A DNA stretch of 64,000 nucleotides from Nitrobacter sp. NHB1 (GTDB lineage Bacteria > Pseudomonadota > Alphaproteobacteria > Rhizobiales > Xanthobacteraceae), in assembly GCF_036964665.1 (NCBI RefSeq), contig NZ_JBAMDA010000001.1, positions 558,001 to 622,000 on the forward strand, written 5' to 3'. The translations under genes and the position numbers were made by a program. The notes beneath the pieces are model-generated. The model saw only the letters and a list, made by a program, of their open reading frames with translations. It had not been told where the DNA came from and ran no database searches. Of this stretch, positions 35,520-44,374 are shown one piece after another. Numbering within the stretch: the first letter of the stretch is position 1; the number at the start of each line of letters is the position of its first letter.

Positions 35520-36797
35520 CTACGTCATGGCCTGATCGAGGTCGGCCATCAGATCCTCCTTGTCCTCGATGCCGATCGACAGGCGGACAATGTCGGGTCC
35601 GGCGCCGGCCTTGGTCTTGGCGTCGTCGTCGAGCTGGCTATGCGTGGTCGATGCAGGGTGAATCACGAGCGAGCGGGTATCGCCGACATTGGCGAGATGC
35701 GAGAACAATTTGAGTTTCGACACCAGATTGACGCCGGCGTCATATCCGCCCTTCAGGCTGAATGTGAACACGGCGCCGGCGCCCTTCGGCGTGTATTTGC
35801 GGGCGAGCTTGTTGTACTTGTCGCCGGGCAATCCGGCATAGTTGACGGCCGCGACCTTGGGGTGGCTGGCCAACCACTCGGCAATCGCCTGGGAATTCTC
35901 GCAATGCTTCTGCATCCGCAACGGCAGCGTTTCGATGCCGGTCAGGATCATGAAAGCGTTGAACGGCGACAGCGCCGGGCCGAGATCGCGCAGGCCCAGC
36001 ACGCGGCAGGCAATCGCGAAGGCGAAGTTGCCGAACGTCTCCTGCAGCTTGATGCCGTGATATTCCGGACGCGGCTCGCTCAGCATTGGATACTTGTTGT
36101 CTCTCGACCAGTCGAACGTGCCTGCATCGACGATGATGCCGCCGAGCGAGTTGCCGTGGCCGGCGAGGAACTTTGTCAGCGACTGAACCACGATATCGGC
36201 GCCATGTTCGATCGGCCGGATCAGGTAAGGGCTCGCCATGGTATTATCGACAATCAAGGGAACGCCGGCCTTGCGCGCGATGGCGGCGACGGCTTCGATA
36301 TCGGTGATCGATCCTCTGGGATTGGCGATGGATTCGATAAAGATCGCCCGTGTTCGCGGCGTGACCGCGCGCTCGAACGTTTCGACCTCATCTGGATCGG
36401 CCCACGCCACGTTCCAGCCAAAGCTCTTGAATGCATGGGTGAACTGGTTGATCGACCCGCCATAGAGTTTGCGGGCGGCGATGACTTCGTCGCCGGGTTT
36501 CAACAATTGCTGGAGCGCGACGACCTGTGCGGCGTGCCCGGAGGCCACCGCGAGCGCGGCGGTGCCGCCTTCGAGGGCGGCAACACGCTCCTCCAGCACG
36601 GCATTGGTCGGGTTTCCGATGCGGGTGTAGATATTGCCGAACGACTGCAATCCGAACAGCGACGCCGCGTGGTCGGCATCGTTGAACACGAACGACGTGG
36701 TTTGATAGATCGGTGTCGCGCGTGCGCCTGTGGTCGGATCGGGCTGCGCGCCGGCGTGGACAGCAAGCGTTGCAAAGCCGGGGATGCGATCGGTCAT
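35520..36797 (-). CDS. metY: O-acetylhomoserine aminocarboxypropyltransferase (MetY)
   Basis: A PLP enzyme that makes homocysteine from O-acetylhomoserine and sulfide, in methionine synthesis. The 425-residue length is that of MetY rather than the ~390-residue MetB/MetZ. Visible elements are YQTTSFVF, the SGHAAQVVAL pocket, IFIESIANPRGSITDIEA, IVDNTMASPYLIRPIEHGADIVVQSLTKFLAGHG with the PLP lysine in SLTKF, and SLVIHPASTTHSQL near the C-terminus. AGGAG upstream fits the ATG at 36797. I looked for a SAM-II riboswitch in the leader, common before alphaproteobacterial met genes, and did not find its conserved core. Confidence 0.93.
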   Translation of the reverse strand: MTDRIPGFATLAVHAGAQPDPTTGARATPIYQTTSFVFNDADHAASLFGLQSFGNIYTRIGNPTNAVLEERVAALEGGTAALAVASGHAAQVVALQQLLKPGDEVIAARKLYGGSINQFTHAFKSFGWNVAWADPDEVETFERAVTPRTRAIFIESIANPRGSITDIEAVAAIARKAGVPLIVDNTMASPYLIRPIEHGADIVVQSLTKFLAGHGNSLGGIIVDAGTFDWSRDNKYPMLSEPRPEYHGIKLQETFGNFAFAIACRVLGLRDLGPALSPFNAFMILTGIETLPLRMQKHCENSQAIAEWLASHPKVAAVNYAGLPGDKYNKLARKYTPKGAGAVFTFSLKGGYDAGVNLVSKLKLFSHLANVGDTRSLVIHPASTTHSQLDDDAKTKAGAGPDIVRLSIGIEDKEDLMADLDQAMT

Positions 36798-36932
36798 CTC
36801 ATCTCCTGTGTATCGGTCGGAGGTTGTTCCGCTAGAGCATTTTCGATGCTGATGGGATCATGCGCCGCCGTCAAGGCGCCGCCGGAAACTTTGCCTGTTT
36901 CAGCAAGGAGTGCGCGGTCTCGCCGCGCAGGC

Positions 36933-37045
36933 CTAGTGGTCCGACTCTAACATTTGCATCAGGTTTCTAGTGGAGTTTTGAATTTGACATTCGCGTCCCG
37001 GACGCGCGGCCAGGTGGGTCGCGAATGTCAAATTCACTTCACTAG
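36933..37045. repeat. CTAGTG-ended hairpin element with an adjoining half element
   Basis: A 79-bp element (36967-37045) begins CTAGTGG and ends CACTAG. Its inner arms are perfect 16-bp inverted repeats, GAATTTGACATTCGCG (36980-36995) and its complement (37020-37035), with a 24-base GC-rich loop. Immediately to its left, 36933-36966 starts CTAGTGGTCCGACTCTAACA, which matches the arm of the inverted repeat at 28836. It lies between the divergent metY and thioesterase genes. Confidence 0.85.
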
Positions 37046-37126
37046 CTGTTATCGAATTATCCACTTGGGCGAAGCCATCTTCTTAATGTAACAGGCGGCA
37101 CGAGGCGAAAGCAGGGACGGGAAGAC

Positions 37127-37555
37127 ATGGCGACCGCGAGAATGAGCGTGGCCGAACTCGAGGCGTTTCTGCACGCCGAGTTCCCCCAGGCCTTCAGGGA
37201 CGGCGATATCACAATTGAAAGCGCCGACGGCGAAACCAGCCTGCTGCGCCAGCGCTACAGCGAGCGGATGTTGCGCCCGGGCGGGACGGTCTCCGGGCCG
37301 ACGTTGATGGCGCTGGCTGATTTCGCCATGTATGTGGTGCTGCTGTCGCGGATCGGCCCGGTCGGCCTCGCGGTCACCGCCAACCTCAACATCAATTTTC
37401 TGCGCAGGGGACGCCCGGGTCAGGACGTGCTTGCCGCGGCGCGGCTTCTCAAGCTCGGCAAGCGGCTGGCGGTCGGGGAAGTGACGCTGCTGTCCGGCAC
37501 GTCGCCCGACCCGATCGCCCACGTAGTGTCCACCTATTCCATTCCGAATACTTGA
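37127..37555 (+). CDS. PaaI-type hotdog-fold thioesterase
   Basis: A 142-residue single hotdog domain. The family pattern is visible in RPGGTVSGPTLMALADFAMYVVLLSRIG, where the ADFAMY segment covers the central helix with the catalytic acidic residue, and in AVTANLNINFLRRG, the typical second strand. It hydrolyses acyl-CoA thioesters in related proteins; the acyl substrate is unknown. GGGAAG upstream supports the ATG. It precedes rplM by about 150 bases but is probably transcribed separately, since a promoter-like TTGACG lies between them. Confidence 0.83.
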   Translation: MATARMSVAELEAFLHAEFPQAFRDGDITIESADGETSLLRQRYSERMLRPGGTVSGPTLMALADFAMYVVLLSRIGPVGLAVTANLNINFLRRGRPGQDVLAAARLLKLGKRLAVGEVTLLSGTSPDPIAHVVSTYSIPNT

Positions 37556-37707
37556 AAATTTTACAGGTACTATAGAACCATTTTTGTAAGCTATTGATTT
37601 GACGATAAAAACATTACGCCATTGACGTTGACTGGAGTTGGTCGGTTCTCTAGAACCCCATCGGTTCGGTGCGTGGGCGCCGAGGTCTCTTTTCACGGAT
37701 TTCTCAC

Positions 37708-38172
37708 ATGAAAACGTTCTCGGCAAAGCCAGCCGAAGTGACGAAGAAGTGGGTGCTGATCGACGCCAGCGGTCTGGTGGTTGGACGGCTCGCCACCCTC
37801 GTTGCGATGAGGCTGCGCGGCAAGCATCTGCCGATCTACACGCCGCACGTCGATTGCGGCGACAATGTCATCATCATCAATGCCGCCAAGGTAGTTCTCA
37901 CCGGCCGCAAGCGCGACAATAAGGTCTATTACAATCACACCGGCTATATCGGCGGCATCAAGGAGCGCACGGCGAAGTCGATCCTGGAGGGTCGTTTCCC
38001 GGAGCGCGTCATCGAGAAGGCCATTGAGCGCATGATTCCACGTGGGCCGCTCGGGCGTGTGCAGTTTGGCAACCTCCGCGTTTACGCTGGAGCCGAGCAT
38101 CCGCATGAAGCCCAGCAGCCGGAAGTCATCAATGTCGGCATATTGAACCGTAAGAACATGAGGGCCGCATAA
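37708..38172 (+). CDS. rplM: 50S ribosomal protein L13
   Basis: A 154-residue L13, binding early to 23S rRNA. Conserved blocks are [47 protein letters not shown] and [34 protein letters not shown]. The start at 37708 gives the standard alphaproteobacterial [12 protein letters not shown]-terminus. rpsI follows after two bases, the conserved L13-S9 operon. Confidence 0.98.
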   Translation: MKTFSAKPAEVTKKWVLIDASGLVVGRLATLVAMRLRGKHLPIYTPHVDCGDNVIIINAAKVVLTGRKRDNKVYYNHTGYIGGIKERTAKSILEGRFPERVIEKAIERMIPRGPLGRVQFGNLRVYAGAEHPHEAQQPEVINVGILNRKNMRAA

Positions 38173-38174
38173 CG

Positions 38175-38651
38175 ATGTCCGATACCATGCAGTCTCTCGA
38201 CCAGTTGTCCGCGCTGAAGCCGGCCACTCCGGAAGCGCCGCAGTACACCAAGAAGGTCGACAAGTACGGCCGCGCCTACGCCACTGGCAAGCGTAAGGAC
38301 GCGGTTGCCCGCGTCTGGATCAAGCCGGGAGCCGGCAAGATCCTGGTCAACGCTCGCGAGGTCGAAGTTTACTTTGCGCGCCCGGTGCTGCGAATGATGA
38401 TCCAGCAACCGCTCGTTGCCGCGGCGCGCGCCGGTCAGTACGACGTGGTGTGCACTGTTGCCGGCGGCGGCCTGTCCGGTCAGGCGGGTGCCGTTCGTCA
38501 CGGCCTTTCCAAGGCGTTGACGAACTTCGAACCCGAATTGCGCGGCGTTCTCAAGAAGGGTGGCTTCCTGACCCGCGATTCCCGCGTGGTCGAGCGCAAG
38601 AAGTACGGCAAGGCGAAAGCCCGCCGCTCGTTCCAGTTCTCGAAGCGCTAG
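38175..38651 (+). CDS. rpsI: 30S ribosomal protein S9
   Basis: A 158-residue S9 with the alphaproteobacterial N-terminal extension of ~35 residues before [18 protein letters not shown]. The C-terminus ends in the conserved basic tail [17 protein letters not shown], whose last Arg reaches the P-site tRNA. It is tightly coupled to rplM. Confidence 0.98.
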   Translation: MSDTMQSLDQLSALKPATPEAPQYTKKVDKYGRAYATGKRKDAVARVWIKPGAGKILVNAREVEVYFARPVLRMMIQQPLVAAARAGQYDVVCTVAGGGLSGQAGAVRHGLSKALTNFEPELRGVLKKGGFLTRDSRVVERKKYGKAKARRSFQFSKR

Positions 38652-38689
38652 TTTGCTTCACATTTGGACGGGAACATCTCTATTATCGT

Positions 38690-38803
38690 CATTGCCGGGC
38701 TCGACCCGACAATCCATCAATCTTCGAAAGGTGGATGCGCGGGGCATAGGCGCGCGTAAGCGCCGCCGTTCTTCGAACGGCTATGCCCGCGCATGACACC
38801 GGA
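38690..38803. repeat. Dispersed palindromic repeat after rpsI
   Basis: Contains CATTGCCGGGCTCGACCCG and, further on, inverted arms TGCGCGGGGCATAG and CTATGCCCGCGCA enclosing a smaller TTCTTCGAA palindrome. I recognise this layout as an intergenic repeat common in Bradyrhizobium-type genomes. A second imperfect hairpin (CGAATTTGCATTCGC with GCGAATGTCGCAATTCG) lies at 38848-38893, and may be a diverged relative of the CTAGTG elements. The 310-base gap holds no gene. Confidence 0.6.
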
Positions 38804-38964
38804 GTACGGATTGATTCCGTGTAATCGAGAACCGCTATAAATGGCACGAATTTGCATTCGCCACAGCCTGGCCGCGAATGTCGCAATTCGGAGCTTCATT
38901 CAATTTTCGTTTGGAGGGGAAGGGACTGTAGCAGGCTTTTGAAGAAGTCTGTTACGCTCGCGGG

Positions 38965-39969
38965 ATGAAGCCGGCTTTGTCGCCGTCGTGGAAGAGAAAC
39001 GATATGGCATCGTGCCTTGCCGTTCTCATGCGCTACGCGTTGGCTATGATGCTGGTGATGCCGCAAGTCGCCTTTGCACAGGTCGGCGCGGAGACGGCGG
39101 CCGATCCCGGACATCCCGCCAAAACAGACCCCGCCAAGACAGATCCCGTCAAGACAGATCAGGACACGCGCGAATCGATCTGCCTGATGGTCGAGTCGGC
39201 GGCGAAGGCCGAGAACTTGCCGCTGGAATTCTTTGCGCGCGTGATTTGGCAGGAGAGTCGGTTTCAGTCCGATGCCGTTGGGCCGTTGACCCGCAGCGGC
39301 CAGCACGCGCAGGGCATCGCGCAGTTCATGCCGGGAACGGCGAGCGAGCGGCGGCTGCTCGACCCGTTCGATCCGGTGCAGGCCCTGCCGAAATCGGCCG
39401 AGTACCTGAACGAGTTGCGCGGGCAATTCGGCAATCTCGGACTGGCGGCCGCAGCCTATAATGCCGGGCCGCGCCGCGTGCAGGAATGGCTTGACGGCAA
39501 GGGGTCGATGCCGGCCGAGACCCGCAACTACGTTGCCGCGATCACAGGATCGCCGATCGAGGACTGGGCTGCGGCCGGCAAAAACGGCAAGCCGCCAGCG
39601 AAACCACCGGCGACGAACTGCCACGAGTTGATGGCGCTATTGAAGCGCGCGCCCAATCCGTTTGTCACGGGACTCGAACAGCATGTGAAGCTCGGTGCCG
39701 ACAAGCCATGGGGCGTGCAGCTCGCAGCCGGCTTCAGCCGCGTCCGCGCCATGGCCATGTACGCACGCGCTATCAGGCGGCTCGGCGCCGTGATCGGCGA
39801 CCGCGATCCAAGTCTGCTAGGCTCGGTACTGCGCAGCCGCGGCACCCGGACATTCTATCAGGTGCGGATCGGGGCCGATACGCGCGCGGGAGCCGATGGT
39901 CTCTGCAACCGGATCAAGCGGGCCGGCGGCGCCTGCCTCGTACTGCGAAATATGCGCGTGAGAGGTTGA
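38965..39969 (+). CDS. Lytic murein transglycosylase (SLT domain)
   Basis: A 334-residue exported peptidoglycan lytic transglycosylase. A signal peptide (LMRYALAMMLVMPQVAFA) is followed by a spacer with a repeated KTDP motif. The SLT domain spans ~67-175: the catalytic glutamate is E97 in IWQESRF, with GIAQFMPGTA and AAAYNAGPRRV as the other family motifs. The C-terminal ~60 residues (RTFYQVRIGADTRAGADGLCNRIKRAGGACLV) look like a SPOR-type peptidoglycan-binding repeat. The ATG at 38965 is used; an alternative ATG 13 codons on would give a shorter signal peptide and is almost as likely. Confidence 0.9.
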   Translation: MKPALSPSWKRNDMASCLAVLMRYALAMMLVMPQVAFAQVGAETAADPGHPAKTDPAKTDPVKTDQDTRESICLMVESAAKAENLPLEFFARVIWQESRFQSDAVGPLTRSGQHAQGIAQFMPGTASERRLLDPFDPVQALPKSAEYLNELRGQFGNLGLAAAAYNAGPRRVQEWLDGKGSMPAETRNYVAAITGSPIEDWAAAGKNGKPPAKPPATNCHELMALLKRAPNPFVTGLEQHVKLGADKPWGVQLAAGFSRVRAMAMYARAIRRLGAVIGDRDPSLLGSVLRSRGTRTFYQVRIGADTRAGADGLCNRIKRAGGACLVLRNMRVRG

Positions 39970-40094
39970 GTGCGGCATTCCGCAGCGGGGTGAACTGCTT
40001 GGCAGACGCCGGCCTGCGCCACCTGGCGAGATTGGGTTATGCTTTGCGATGAATAACGGTCCGGATCGTGATATCAGGATGCGAGGAGCTAACG

Positions 40095-40586
40095 ATGGTG
40101 CGAGAAAGCGAAGTGCGGGCAGGAGAGGTCGTCGTCGAGCCGCCGCCGCCCACTGACGCCGGGCTGGTGTTCATCGGCCGTATTCGCACACCCTGGACGT
40201 CCCGTCTGAAGACCCCGCGTCAGGGGTGTCACGACGGCCCGATTTGCCGCCTCGAGATTTTCGATCCCTGGACGCCTGCGTTGCAGGGGCTCGATCGGTA
40301 TGAGAGCATCGAAGTCATCTACTGGCTGCACCTGTCGCGTCGCGACATCGTGCTGCAGACCCCGAAGAGCAGCGGCGCGACGCACGGCACTTTTTCGCTG
40401 CGTTCCCCGGTGCGTCCCAATCCACTGGGAACGTCGCTGGTGAAGCTGGTCGGTATCGAGGGATCGACGGTACTGGTGCGCGGAATGGATTGTCTCGACG
40501 AGACGCCGCTGCTCGACATCAAGCCGATCCGTTGCCAGTTCACGCCGCTGGCGCTGCCGCAGGACGGCGATTTCGAAACCGGCTGA
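40095..40586 (+). CDS. trmO: tRNA t6A37 N6-methyltransferase TrmO (TsaA family)
   Basis: A 163-residue TrmO-like protein that methylates N6-threonylcarbamoyladenosine 37 in tRNA-Thr using SAM in E. coli. Signature segments are FIGRIRTPW, CRLEIFDPWTPALQGLDRYESIEVIYWLHLSRRD, GTFSLRSPVRPNPLGTSLVKLVGIEG and LDETPLLDIKPI; the SPVRPNPLG block binds SAM. The start at 40095 has GAGGAG seven bases upstream. Some bacterial TsaA relatives act on other targets, so the precise substrate is inferred. Confidence 0.88.
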   Translation: MVRESEVRAGEVVVEPPPPTDAGLVFIGRIRTPWTSRLKTPRQGCHDGPICRLEIFDPWTPALQGLDRYESIEVIYWLHLSRRDIVLQTPKSSGATHGTFSLRSPVRPNPLGTSLVKLVGIEGSTVLVRGMDCLDETPLLDIKPIRCQFTPLALPQDGDFETG

Positions 40587-40613
40587 CGGTTCGGTTGTCC
40601 GCCAGCGCGAAGA

Positions 40614-41891
40614 TCAGCAGCCGTTCTTGCGAAACGGCCCGGCGTCGGTCAGTTCGCGGGCCGCTTCGGCGACATAATGTCGTTCGTGCTTGAGATAGTC
40701 ACCGACCGCGCGGCGCAGCGCGGAGTCGGCGATATAATGCGCCGAGTAGGTGGTTTGCGGCAGATAGCCGCGCGCGATCTTGTGCTCGCCCTGTGCACCG
40801 GCCTCCACCGTTTTCAGGCGATGACGGATCGCAAAATCGATCGCCTGATAATAGCAGACCTCGAAATGCAGGAAGGGATGATGCTCGATGGCGCCCCAGT
40901 GCCGTCCGAACAGCGTGTTCGAACCGATGAAATTGATGGCGCCGGCGATCCAGCGATTGTCGCGCCGGGCCATGATCAGCGCGATATCCCGGTTCATGCT
41001 GTCGCCGATCAGGGAGTAGAAGGACCGAGTCAGGTAGGGCCGGCCCCACTTGCGCGATCCGGTTTCCATGTAGAATTGGAAGAAGGCGTCCCAGGCTTCT
41101 TCCGTGAGTTCGCTGCCGGTGAGGACATGGATGGTGATGCCGTTGGCCAGCGCATCGCGGCGTTCGCGGCGGATGGCCTTGCGGTGGCGCGAGGCGAGAC
41201 TGGCGAGAAAGTCCTCGAAGCTCGAATAGCCTTCGTTCCGCCAGTGAAACTGCTGGTCGGTGCGCTGGAGGAATCCGTTCCCGGCGAGAAACGTCCATTC
41301 CTCCTGGCGGGCAAAGGTGACGTGGACCGATGAGGCCTGTGTCGCATCGCAGAGGCCGACGAGACCACCGGCCAGTGCGGCGCGGACACTCGCTTCGTTG
41401 CTGCCGGCGCGGATCAAAAGCCGCGGGCCGGTGGCCGGTGTAAACGGAACCGAGGCCAGGAGCTTGGGGTAATAGCGCCCGCCGGCGCCTTCATAAGCCT
41501 GGGCCCAGCCATGATCGAATACATATTCGCCCTGTGAGTGCGACTTCAGATAGCACGGCACGATGCCCACGACCGCTCCGTCGAGGCGCGCAATCAAGTG
41601 GCGCGGTCTCCATCCGGTGCGTGGGCAAGCCGAATTCGATGCTTCAAGTGCAGTAAAAAAAGCGTGTGATACAAACGGGTTGTATTGCTCTCTTGAGCTT
41701 GAACAAGAATCTTGAGCCGATGAAGAAGCCGGGGCTTCACCGGGCGCCGGTGGCCGGTGTTGCTCGGTCGCCGGGTTGGCGCAGGCGTCCCAGTCCGCGG
41801 CCGAAATCTGGCTGACGGCTTCGACGGCTTCGAGCGATATGTCGGGTGACGTCATCAAGGAGCTGAACCGGTCCGGCCTTTGATCAGCCAT
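40614..41891 (-). CDS. GNAT-type protein of the FemAB-like/DUF482 family
   Basis: A 425-residue protein of PF04339, an acyltransferase-like family found throughout proteobacteria. Family blocks include YNPFVSHAFFTALEAS, RPRHLIARLDG, YVFDHGWAQAYE, YYPKLLASVPFTPATGPRLL, FLASLASRHRKAIRRERRDA and HFEVCYYQAIDFAI ... VEAGAQGEHKIARGYLP. The substrate is not established. Residues ~40-70 (TEQHRPPAPGEAPASSSAQ) form a Pro/Ser/Ala-rich insert just before the usual YNPF motif, which I would not expect in the family. The start is uncertain: an ATG 12 codons downstream (MTSPDISL) is also plausible. Confidence 0.85.
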   Translation of the reverse strand: MADQRPDRFSSLMTSPDISLEAVEAVSQISAADWDACANPATEQHRPPAPGEAPASSSAQDSCSSSREQYNPFVSHAFFTALEASNSACPRTGWRPRHLIARLDGAVVGIVPCYLKSHSQGEYVFDHGWAQAYEGAGGRYYPKLLASVPFTPATGPRLLIRAGSNEASVRAALAGGLVGLCDATQASSVHVTFARQEEWTFLAGNGFLQRTDQQFHWRNEGYSSFEDFLASLASRHRKAIRRERRDALANGITIHVLTGSELTEEAWDAFFQFYMETGSRKWGRPYLTRSFYSLIGDSMNRDIALIMARRDNRWIAGAINFIGSNTLFGRHWGAIEHHPFLHFEVCYYQAIDFAIRHRLKTVEAGAQGEHKIARGYLPQTTYSAHYIADSALRRAVGDYLKHERHYVAEAARELTDAGPFRKNGC

Positions 41892-41975
41892 TCTACGCGG
41901 TGACCTCCGCTGGTGATGGTCGGGGTGTCAGCCAACAGATTGGACACCATTCTAGTCGCGTCAAGTGTCGCAAGA

Positions 41976-42728
41976 TCATAAGTCCGGGTGGAAACCCTCG
42001 AAGATCATTTGATCGGCATATTTGGCGGCGCGCGCGCGCTGTTCCGGCGTGCGTACCGTCCATGTCAGCAGCGGGCATTGGAAAATGTTTCGCGCAATCC
42101 ATGAGGTTATGTCCGGAAGATCATCCACCGAGTAAGCGACAAAATGAGGCCGGGTGCGGAAGGCATGACGCAGATGGGTCATTGCCGCGCGCTGCTCCGG
42201 CGTTGTGTCGGGCCAATCGGCTTTGGTGTAGCGGCGCTCGGCCACGATGCCGCGCGGGCGCGACGGAATCAATTCCCGCAGCGCCATGACCTGATCCGGA
42301 TCGAACGACATGCCGGCCGCAGGCCCGTTATAGGAGGCCAGCACGTCGGCCATGCGCCGCACCAGTTTGCGGTCGCCGTCGAAACGGCTTTTGACCTCGA
42401 TCACCAGCGGCACGCGGCCGGCGACCAGCGCGCAGAGATCCGCAAGCGACATCATCCTTTCGGACGTGTTCTTGAAAACGACCTGCCTGAGTTCGGCCGC
42501 GGTTTTGGTTCGCAGGGCGCCCGAACCTTCGGTCAGCCGGCCGAGTTCATCGTCATGATGAACCATGGCCTCGCCGTCGGCGGTGAGCTGGATATCGGTC
42601 TCGATGCTGAAGTTTCCCGCGATGGCGGCTCGGAACGCCCCCGGCATGCTCTCGACGATGCCGCGGGCGTCGTCATGCAGGCCGCGATGGGCGACCGGGC
42701 GTGCCGTCAGCCAGTCGGGCGCGCGCAT
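41976..42728 (-). CDS. Glycerophosphodiester phosphodiesterase
   Basis: A 250-residue GDPD-family enzyme hydrolysing glycerophosphodiesters to glycerol-3-phosphate and an alcohol. The TIM-barrel active site is complete: H14 in AHRGLHD, E43 and D45 in SIETDIQLT, and H58 in MVHHDD. No signal peptide is present, so it is cytoplasmic. It follows the RidA gene with only five bases between them, so they form an operon on the minus strand. Confidence 0.92.
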   Translation of the reverse strand: MRAPDWLTARPVAHRGLHDDARGIVESMPGAFRAAIAGNFSIETDIQLTADGEAMVHHDDELGRLTEGSGALRTKTAAELRQVVFKNTSERMMSLADLCALVAGRVPLVIEVKSRFDGDRKLVRRMADVLASYNGPAAGMSFDPDQVMALRELIPSRPRGIVAERRYTKADWPDTTPEQRAAMTHLRHAFRTRPHFVAYSVDDLPDITSWIARNIFQCPLLTWTVRTPEQRARAAKYADQMIFEGFHPDL

Positions 42729-42733
42729 CGGCG

Positions 42734-43201
42734 TCAGACGACCTCGAACAGGCCTTCGATTTCGACCGCCGCATCGGCGGGAAGGGAGGCGACGCCGACC
42801 GTAACGCGCGCATGGCGGCCCTTGTCGCCGAACGCCGCAACCATCAGATCCGATGCGCCGTTCAACACCTTGGGTCCATCGACGAAATCGGGAGCGGAGT
42901 TGACGAAGCCGCCCAGCCTGACGACGCGGACCACTTTGTCGAGATCGCCGAGCGCGGCCTTGATCTGCGCTAGCAGATTGAGGGCGCAGCCACGCGCCGC
43001 GGCGCTGCCCTGTTCAACTGTGACGCCCGCGCCCAGCTTGCCCTTGGCGATCAGCTTGCCTTCGGGATTGAAGCAGAGCTGTCCGGATACGAACAACAGG
43101 TTGCCGGTGCGGACGAAGCCGACGTAATTCGCCACAGGCGATGCCGGTTCCTGCAAGGTGATGCCCTGCGCCGCCAGTTTCTGCTCGATCGTTCCTGCCA
43201 T
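42734..43201 (-). CDS. RidA/YjgF-family protein
   Basis: A 155-residue RidA-superfamily trimeric protein. The conserved C-terminal arginine motif of true RidA lies in the segment GRHARVTVGVASLPADAAVEIEGLFEV, whose R-x-x-V-x-V and VEIE parts fit. Archetypal RidA deaminates 2-aminoacrylate; this longer subgroup (LLFVSGQLCFNPEGKL) is less characterised, so the activity is unproven. It is first in an operon with the phosphodiesterase gene. Confidence 0.88.
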   Translation of the reverse strand: MAGTIEQKLAAQGITLQEPASPVANYVGFVRTGNLLFVSGQLCFNPEGKLIAKGKLGAGVTVEQGSAAARGCALNLLAQIKAALGDLDKVVRVVRLGGFVNSAPDFVDGPKVLNGASDLMVAAFGDKGRHARVTVGVASLPADAAVEIEGLFEVV

Positions 43202-43447
43202 GTCAGTCCCCGGTATGGATGTTCCGCCTGAATAACTCCGCTCAGGCTCTCTCTATCTCGCCCATCGTTATGTCACATGCAAGCGATGGCGGGCCGGGGC
43301 GGATTTTGCGGGATACCCGGCACCCGGCGACAGCGCGATCAAACTATCGGGATCGACCGTCAAATCGCAGTCTGTCGTGGCGCCGCCCTAGTTGTGGCGC
43401 AATAGAGCAGTGACTATGCTCGGATTCGGTCAACATCGAGAGACGAC

Positions 43448-44335
43448 ATGCGCGACTATTTCCATTTTTCAGCCTTGCGATTTTGGCCCGGGTTTCTGAC
43501 GCTGGCTGTAGCAGCGGCGTGTCCGCCACTCGGCAGCGCCGCGCACGCCGCGGCCGGTGTACCATTTCTCGCTCATCAGGCGTTGTACGATCTGAACCTC
43601 CTGAAGTCGCGCGGCAGCACCTCGCTCGACAGTGCCCGCGGGCGGATCCTTTACAAGTTTTCCGGAAATGCCTGCGAGGGTTACACGTCGGACTTCAGGC
43701 AAGTCTCGGAAATGAAGAGCGGGGAAGGCAAGACCACGCTGAGCGATCTGCAATCGACGAGTTGGGAAGATGCGAAGGGCAGGAGCTACCGTTTCAAGAT
43801 CGCGACACGCACGGACGACAGCGATCAGAGCGAGGTTGACGGCATCGCTGAACGGACCGGCGACAAGATCACGGTGAAGTTGAAACAACCGGTCGCCAAG
43901 ACGTTCACCCTCGACGGCAAGGTGGTGTTTCCGACCGAACAGATCCAGCGCATCATCGCGGCCGCGAAAGAGGGCAAATCGCTGCTCCAACTCACCGTTT
44001 ATGACGGCTCGGACAACGGCGAGAAGGTCTACAACACGCTTGCGGTTATCGGCAAACCCATTCCCGGCGATAAACCAGGAGCGTCGCCGGATCCGTCGAC
44101 CACCAACGGTCAGATGAAGAGGCTGACGCGATGGCCCGTCACCGTCAGCTACTACGATCGCGACGTCCCGGCCAACAGCGGCGAACAAACACCGGTCTAC
44201 GTCATGTCGTTCGAACTGTTCGAGGATGGCGTGTCGCGGGCGCTGGTGCTCGACTACAATGACTTCGTGATTTCCGGGACACTGGGCAAATTCGACGTCA
44301 GCGACGTCAAGAACGCCAAACCCTGCAAGCGATGA
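43448..44335 (+). CDS. eipB: Cell-envelope integrity protein EipB (DUF1849)
   Basis: A 295-residue periplasmic protein with a signal peptide ending in AHAAA. After it the mature protein begins VPFLAHQALYDLNLLKSRGS, the typical DUF1849 start. NACEGYTSDFR and the C-terminal KPCKR carry the two cysteines that form the conserved disulfide in Brucella EipB, a beta-spiral protein required for envelope integrity. Length and cysteine spacing agree with that family. It stands alone, divergent from ridA. Confidence 0.88.
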   Translation: MRDYFHFSALRFWPGFLTLAVAAACPPLGSAAHAAAGVPFLAHQALYDLNLLKSRGSTSLDSARGRILYKFSGNACEGYTSDFRQVSEMKSGEGKTTLSDLQSTSWEDAKGRSYRFKIATRTDDSDQSEVDGIAERTGDKITVKLKQPVAKTFTLDGKVVFPTEQIQRIIAAAKEGKSLLQLTVYDGSDNGEKVYNTLAVIGKPIPGDKPGASPDPSTTNGQMKRLTRWPVTVSYYDRDVPANSGEQTPVYVMSFELFEDGVSRALVLDYNDFVISGTLGKFDVSDVKNAKPCKR

Positions 44336-44374
44336 CGCCGGGATAAGGTAAGCTTACGAATGGCTTGGCCGTTT

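Noticed and set aside
36798-36932. Possible SAM-II riboswitch upstream of metY
   Set aside because: The conserved pseudoknot segments of SAM-II (UGAUUUA-like and GCUAAA-like parts) are not present in the leader.
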